Shown here: positions 57,720 through 64,000 of the stretch, piece by piece
Numbering within the stretch: position 1 is the stretch's first letter
Layout of the letters: each line of letters begins with the position of its first letter
Source of the DNA: Eopsaltria australis
Taxonomy: Eukaryota > Chordata > Aves > Passeriformes > Petroicidae
NCBI GenBank assembly: GCA_034509425.1
Contig: JAVTVJ010000962.1
Location: 62,001-126,000, forward strand
Reading direction: 5' to 3'
Length of the DNA: 64,000 nt
Program-made: the position numbers and the translations under genes
Notes under the pieces: model-generated
What the model saw: only the letters and a program-made list of their open reading frames with translations
Told to the model about the DNA's origin: nothing
The model's database searches: none

Positions 57720-60700
57720 CCCTGGGTTAATAGTTTGAAATGTTTATAGATTGAAGAAGAATATAAAAAGAATATATAGAGCAGCAAATTGAATTTTTGT
57801 TTTTGAATTCTAAGACAACTACTGCTTCTTGTAATGCTTATCCGACAGTAGTGATGAGCAAAAAATCTGATTTTCATGAGCTTAAAAAACCCCAAACCAT
57901 TGAAATCTATTTAGGTTTTAGACAACTGGTATTAACTTTATGGAAAATTCAGATGAATACTCACTGGATCAATACAGTGACATAGAATGTGTGTGTTGCA
58001 TGCAAATTCTAAAGTTATTTGTGTTTTCATAATATTTTTATCACTTTCAGAACTGTTTTCTGTCTAACAAACTTAGTCTTCAAATAAAACAAAACAGCCT
58101 TTTTGTCAGCTTTTCTTATATGATCATGTAAGTGCTGTTTCTATCTTTATTAGAGTTGATGTGTTATTTTTATTTGAAGTAATTTCTTGGCTCTTGCTGC
58201 TGATGACCAGGTGAGTGTGAGCTATCAGTGCACAAGTGTGGTTTTGTTTTTCTCAAGGGTATCAGTCTAACAGATTTCATATTGCAAAATAATGGTTACA
58301 GAGCATTTTTGGTCTTACTGGGATTGTTACATGAGCTTGCAATGATTTTACTTATCTTAATGTTGGTCTTCTGTTGTGCTAGTATAAATGGCATAGCATT
58401 TCCAGTAGTGCTGTACATATCACAATAAATGTTACTGGCATTCTATAGTATATAGTACCAATTTGTGTTCTTGGTTATTTTTTGGAATTTTAGAAAGGTG
58501 CTAAATAAAATTTTGCAGTTCTAGTCTAAATTAGTAATGAAATAATATTGTGTTCTTGGTACCAAAGACTTTATTTTTTCCCCTTTGTAAACTAGAGTAT
58601 GAAAAACCTTGTAGTGAATTCCTAACCTAAATTATTGATGCTCTTCAAAAGTCCACTTTTTCTATTATTTTTTTCTATTATTGCATTTTACGAGGAAATA
58701 AAAGGATGTACAGTTTCATTTACTTGGAAGTAGACAGCATATGTGAGAAATCAGTTTTGTTCACTCTGTGAGAAAAATAAGTAGGTGAAGCATAGTATTC
58801 CTCCAGCTTGGGGTAGAAGGAGGTTTTTGGACATGCTTGACCTATTAGTTCACATGAGTTGTTAGCTATAGAGAAAAAGGGTGTGGACGACAGAGTGGCT
58901 AGAGCATGTAGATACAGGTCTGTTTTAAGGAGAACAAGGCAGGAAAAATACCACAAGAAGAAAGCAAGAGGGGTTCAATTTATATTGCTTTTTTAGAGGG
59001 TTCTCTTCTTGTGAGGTGGTGAATACCTTGTATTTGGAAGCCATTGATTTGAACTGTTCTTTCTCCAAAATACATGCGCTGTATTCTGAGGATTGCTGAG
59101 GAATGAGTGCCATTCTTTATGAAACTATGACCTTTTCATCTTGAGAACATTGGAAGATAAAGGTTTCACAGGATAGCCATAGGATTCATAAACATACTGA
59201 CTCCCTTACAAGCCCTTTGATACTGGTATTTAATTATGAAGCCCAGTGACCTGGAGTACTATCCTGTATTAATGTCTCTAGTAAAACAAGGTTCCAATGA
59301 TTTTTTTTAAAAACAAAATACTGAATTGCTGCTGTTAATAGATAAACTTTATATAATCGGATATGCCAAATAAGTTACAGTAGTGCTTAATATTGACTCT
59401 GTCTATGAAATATCCTAGTTTGGGGACGAGCAGAATGTGTATTATTTTCCAGCAGACTTCCTTGCTGTCCAGCTGTCTTCTTGTACCCCTGCTCCATTCT
59501 TTCCAATGTCCTACAATCTGGGTGTTTTGAAAAGATTTCCCTTGTTCTTTGTAATCTTTTTGCATATTTTGCTTCTGAAGAGACTCTTAAAGCTTGGTGC
59601 CTCACAGCTGACCTTGTTGGCCCAAGCTGCAGCTTAAATTTACAGCACCTGATTCCTGCAGAACAGGCAGAACAGCCCTGATAGAAGCTGCAGGAGCTGC
59701 ATTGCCTGGGCTGCCCAGGGGAAGGGAAGTGTGGGAGGCAGCAGTGGCCGAGCGATACAGCTATTTTTGCTGTGCAGGGAAGGGCAGATGCCTACCCTGG
59801 GCCTAGTCATAGGCCCTCATGGAGCTCTTGAATTGAGTGCTGAGTGGCAGGAATTGGGACTGCTTAGGCTTCTTGCTCCCACACGCTGCAAGAGAGCCCC
59901 ACCTTTTCTGTCAGATTTGACCATCATTGTCTGCTTGCCTTTGCAGAGTGCCTTTAAATTTTGAAAGAATGGTTTATTGTAATGTGTATCACTGTTAATC
60001 TTTAAAGGGTGTTCAAGCTTTGCAAGAAAACAATATCTGGTACAGCAAAAGTGGACTCCTGTGTTTTAACCAGTGTTCTTTAATCACGTAGGAAATATAA
60101 TGTTTAGCATGTGACTTTGTTAGAGCTTGAAATTTAGATACAGTACTTTTGTTTTGAAGATAGAAATATGGATGGCTTATTATGTACTTTGTTTCCAGTT
60201 TGTGGAAATAAAAGTGCAGTCTGGCAAGTTTCTTTTGTGTCTTAAGCACTTTTTTCAAGTTGGTAAATAACATCAAGATGTCAGATTTGCATCTGCTTGG
60301 TTTGTAAAAGTAATGTTGTGGATGGAGTCAGCCAGAATAGTCTTCTGACACAGTAATACCTGCTGTGACTTCTGTTGAGGCTTAATTTTATTTCTTTATG
60401 TCTTAAGACCCCTATTATTTTCCCTTCTAGTTACTCTGTTTACCTAAACTTTAGCGGACTCTGTTGTTGTTTTGTGGGGGTTTTGTTTTGCTTAAACATC
60501 TCAGTTTTTTATAAGATGTGATACCTTTAAAATTGGAAGAAGCAATGTACAAATAACCTAAGAAAGATACTTTGGAAAAGGAGTGGGTGCCAGTGGTTAA
60601 GCTGACTCAATCAACGGCTGTTATGGCATGTAACACTTCCTTCAAGAACTTGTTCTGGGTTTCCAAAGAACCAGGAGAGTGCAACTGCATAAAAATGTGG

Positions 60701-61610
60701 AAACCATTTATCTGTCTCAGCCTATTAGTGGGGACTATTGCATTCTGGCTAGATGACGCTGCAAGGTGCTTTTAAGAGGTCAGAACTGAGGAATTAGCAT
60801 TCCTCAATGATAAGTTTCTTAGTCAAGGTGCCAAAACTCAGTCATTGATGTGAGAGGCTGATAGACTTCTTCACTCTCCCGAGGGCTAAAACCAGTTTTC
60901 GCTGGCATTGGAGAACCTAATGTACAATTTAGATGTTTGGCTTTTTCTCTTTTTGTTTAAACGTAAAATGATAATAATGTTAGAATAATGAGACTGAAGT
61001 TTGGTGCTATTCTAAAGCAAAATCAGGACCCATTGCAAAGCCTGAGGCTGGTACAGAAACACATTGAAAAGGTTTGTTTCTCCTGAATGCTTTTCTGGAA
61101 CTCTGACTTCATACCCGTAATTCATTTCTCATCAGAGTATGCTGATGGTTGTAGTTTTTAGCAATATTTGAAGGACTAGAATAATTACTTGAATTGTTAG
61201 GATGAAAATCTCGAAAAACTCCAAACAAAAAAATCCCCAAAAATCTCTAGACCATTTGTTAGGAACGGCTTTAACTACCATCCTTGCCTCTTCTTACTTG
61301 TTAGAGTGCATATGGTCTGTAAGTTTAGAACTGCAGGGTAAAAGAAACCTTTTCTCAGCATTTTTTTTCTTACAGGGCAGCGCCCATGGACTAGTTCTGA
61401 GCTTGTTATTTTGGCACATGAGGAGTTCGTACACCCAAATAGATATTGGATTTATAGTTATTTCTTTCCCAAATTACTTTTCCTTTAGATGATGCTTTTC
61501 AAGATTAACTGAAGTTTTCTCTAATGTCATTTATTTGTGTCTTTTTTCCCAGCATGAAGCAAAATAATACCAAGTGGGCAAAACACATTGTTTGTAGTGA
61601 CTCCTTTTGA
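57720..61610. other. AT-rich stretch, no gene seen
   Basis: A GC-richer patch at about 59,640-59,940 does not match CR1 or an LTR that I recognise. Its open frames have no recognisable motif. The remainder is unremarkable. Confidence 0.5.
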
Positions 61611-61618
61611 GAGTTCTT

Positions 61619-61711
61619 GTGTATGTGTGTATATATATGTGTATGTGTGTGTATATATATATATATATATATGTATATGTATACATATCTGTATATATAT
61701 ATGTATATATT
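61619..61711 (+). repeat. TG/TA compound microsatellite
   Basis: About 90 bases alternate between TG and TA blocks, including an (AT)n core near 61,655-61,672. Confidence 0.93.
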
Positions 61712-61714
61712 AGA

Positions 61715-63295
61715 GCAGATGCTTTAGGCTTCACAAAGTTAGCTGTTGGTTTAATGCTTTCTATTATCATTTGGCAAAGTTAGACAAGGATCAGATACAG
61801 AAGTACTAAAAAGCATGTTTGGCACAAGCATTGTTGAATTTTAACTGATTGCTAGACAAGCCTGTGGCAGCTTCTGCTTGCCAGGTTCAGCAGGGCACTC
61901 CCTCTGTAGGTGTTTTCTCCAGCTCGGCTGGTGCCTGTAATTGGAGATAAGCCTCAATTTTGAGCTTGAGATCAAGTCTAGCTTTTGAACCATGGGAAGA
62001 GGTGTACGATAAATGGCTAAACAGGAGGTAAGTTTCTGAGTGGCAGAATATCACCAGAAAATTTGCCTCTGACAGATTGAAATTCAGGTATTGGGAAAGC
62101 ACAGGAAAAAAAAAAGGCATTCACTTCAGCTGTCCCAGTTTTTTTACTGATTTTTAACTGCTGTTAAAAATAGGATTTCTAGTGCAGGTTCCTATTCTTA
62201 GGGTGATTCAGAACTACCCTAAGCAAGAATTTTTGCTATATATTATAAAAATGTTGTATTGATTATCAATAAGCAAAGATTGAATAATGCTGCAGAATTT
62301 TAAAGTTTTAGAGGTAGTCGTAGATAGTTTGCTCAGTGCCCTCAGAAACTGGTCTCATTTCCATAGAACAAGATGTAGTAGTAGTGGAATATAGTGCAAA
62401 TGAACCCTAAGTTATTGAAGTCTCACAACCAGAATATTTAAAAAAAAAAAAAAAAAAAAAAAAGTGGAGAATGGAAGACTAGGCTTTTACATTGAAACTG
62501 GAAACATGTCTTTAGGCTGAACTGTTAGGCCTGAGAATAAAAACTGATATTCACCCCAAGACAGTATAAAATACTGCAGTGATCCATTTGTTTGTTGGTT
62601 TAAGGTTTTTTTAGGAACAGAAAGGTTTGTAAAATCTCAGTTCTAAAATGAAAAGTCCTTCATTTTGGTTTGATGACAGAATCTGGTGAATGTGCCTCTT
62701 TGGGGCATTTACCAAACTGATGCCAGAGGATCTTTGCATTTAAATGTTCTTCATATGCTGTTATTTTAGCCTCTGCAGTTATGACTTTGCATCAGTTTTG
62801 TTTGGTAACACTATTTATTTGCTGTTTAGAATCTGCTTAGAAGCGTTGGAATACAGACGTGTAGTACTGTCATCTCCACTCCATGAGAGGAGTGTCCATA
62901 CGCCTTAATGTCTGCACAGAGTTGCACTGTACCATTGCCACCCTGATATCTAAATCATGACTGCTTCTCTTCTTCAGCTGGATGAATTGCACAGCTTTTC
63001 TATTGGTAAAAGTAACTTACAGGATGGTTCCTTTCTTGTCATCTGAAATTTGCTGTGCTGCAAGAAGTGGCTTGGGCAGCTGCTTTTGTAGGGTGAGTGT
63101 TCCTGAATGAAAGTGTGTACACCCTTCTACTGTGTTTTTGGGGTGATGGTGTCAATGTTTCCTTTCCTAATGCATCATAGAAGTGAAAATAAGTGAAGGG
63201 TTATGTGTTCTTAAAAAAAGTGGTAACTGCTAAACATGGACGTTTAAATTTGATAGCCTCATACAGAATAACAGATAATGCAGATAGATTTGATT
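61715..63295. other. AT-rich stretch, no gene seen
   Basis: Contains an A24 run at 62,440-62,463. No retrocopy is recognised upstream of it, and no exon is visible. Confidence 0.5.
62440..62463 (+). repeat. Poly-A run of 24
   Basis: Uninterrupted A-run. A processed-transcript tail would need a recognisable body to its left, which I do not see. Confidence 0.9.
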
Positions 63296-63299
63296 TTAG

Positions 63300-63535
63300 G
63301 AGGATAGATTTAGATGAGATGTTAGGAAGAAATTAAGGGTGGTAAGGCACTGGCACAGGTTGGCCAGAGAGATTGTGGACTTCCCATCCGTGGCACTGTT
63401 CAAGGCCAGGTTGGATGAGTCTGTGGGCAGCCTCACCCATTGGAAGGTGTCCCTGCCCATGGCGGGGGGTGTGTGTGTGTGTGTAATGAAATGAGCTTTT
63501 AAGGTCCCTTCCGACCCAAACCATTCTGTGATTCT
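63300..63535 (+). mobile_element. CR1 3' fragment with internal GT repeat
   Basis: Blocks include GATTTAGATGAGATGTTAGG, ACTGGCACAGGTTGGCCAGA, CAAGGCCAGGTTGGATGAG, GAAGGTGTCCCTGCCCATGG and the terminal CCATTCTGTGATTCTG. A (GT)8 tract at 63,469-63,484 replaces the usual G-rich run after CCATGGCGG, a common site of slippage in CR1 tails. The 63- and 140-codon frames across it are element-derived. Confidence 0.92.
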
Positions 63536-63539
63536 GTTT

Positions 63540-64000
63540 ATGTATTTGTTTAAACCAGACTTTAAGTGTTGTTGTTCTGGGTTTGAAACATTTAAGGATA
63601 CTTGGGTCACTTCAACATTATGTGCCTCTCTGTAGTGCTGTGTTGCCTCATGGGTACTTAGTATGGCCATACAGTTTTTGTGGTACAAATTGGATAGATT
63701 AGATTTCTTGCCCAGCATTATGCAGATTTTAGAAATACATTCTGAGGTTTGTCCAGAAGCAAGGCTTATGGAGGATTGTCTTTTAACCTGATCTGTGTGC
63801 CCTTCCTCCCTCCATGGAATGTGAATGAAAGTAAGTTAATTATAATGCCCTCTGTCATTTGTAACTAGTCTTTCTTTACCATAATCATGAAGATCATGAA
63901 ATGTGTGAATTCAGAAATATTCAAAGTGATGCTTATTTCTAATGGGAAGCAACACAGTTACTTGTAAAATAGGAGAAAATAAGTTTTTGAGTTGCAACTT
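63540..64000. other. Right-edge unique DNA, no gene seen
   Basis: AT-rich sequence without recognised features, running to the window edge. Confidence 0.5.

Noticed and set aside
59640..59940. GC-richer patch suspected to be a repeat or exon
   Set aside because: It matches neither CR1 nor LTR motifs that I know, and no acceptor/donor pair frames a sensible reading frame.
63296..63718. 140-codon minus-strand frame at the right end
   Set aside because: It covers the CR1 3' fragment in antisense and extends into flanking DNA. There is no independent coding evidence.

Overview
This window looks like AT-rich nuclear DNA of a bird, probably a songbird. The evidence is at least seven copies of the 3' end of the avian CR1 non-LTR retrotransposon, plus one internal CR1 fragment. 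There are also long terminal repeats (LTRs) of the avian ERVL type, frequent homopolymer and short-repeat tracts, and long gene-poor stretches. The sequence has no bacterial or phage character: no operons, no ribosome binding sites, no dense coding. Most open frames of 60 to 130 codons are chance frames, frames inside microsatellites, or frames inside CpG-rich DNA and repeats.

The one clear regulatory landmark is a CpG island at about 16,970-18,110. It holds GC boxes, two perfect cAMP-response elements (TGACGTCA), a YY1-type site and two strong splice donors (17,392/17,393 and 17,558/17,559). I read it as the promoter and untranslated first exon of a plus-strand gene whose coding exons lie mostly beyond the right edge. 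On that reading, roughly 17.4-64 kb is a long first intron or a set of 5' introns. The gene cannot be named from this sequence. A second, smaller CpG-rich patch lies at about 8,930-9,270.

Layout. 1-180: minus-strand CR1 fragment running off the left edge. 0.9-1.4 kb: a 71-codon minus-strand frame with a hydrophobic N-terminus, a CR1 tail and a short GC-rich patch. 3.46-3.66 kb: GGAA array. 4.5-4.8 kb: two perfect hairpins and a tandem 13-mer. 7.67-8.40 kb: a large inverted repeat. 8.93-9.43 kb: small CpG patch, then poly-T. 10-16.8 kb: unique AT-rich upstream DNA, some of it plausibly conserved enhancer sequence. 17-18.1 kb: CpG-island promoter. 20.04-20.48 kb: decayed ERVL-type LTR. 26.2-37.1 kb: four CR1 copies, one containing another CR1 tail. 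42.5-44.7 kb: a long LTR element interrupted by a second, opposite-strand solo LTR with a perfect 5-bp target duplication. 48.2 and 63.3 kb: further CR1 copies. 57.05-57.44 kb: a minus-strand frame with a good splice acceptor, possibly an antisense exon.

No RNA gene, CRISPR array or known complete protein-coding gene was recognised. I did not find a new multi-gene system. The observations most worth testing are the dual-CRE promoter, the nested LTRs, the inverted repeat and four candidate coding segments.
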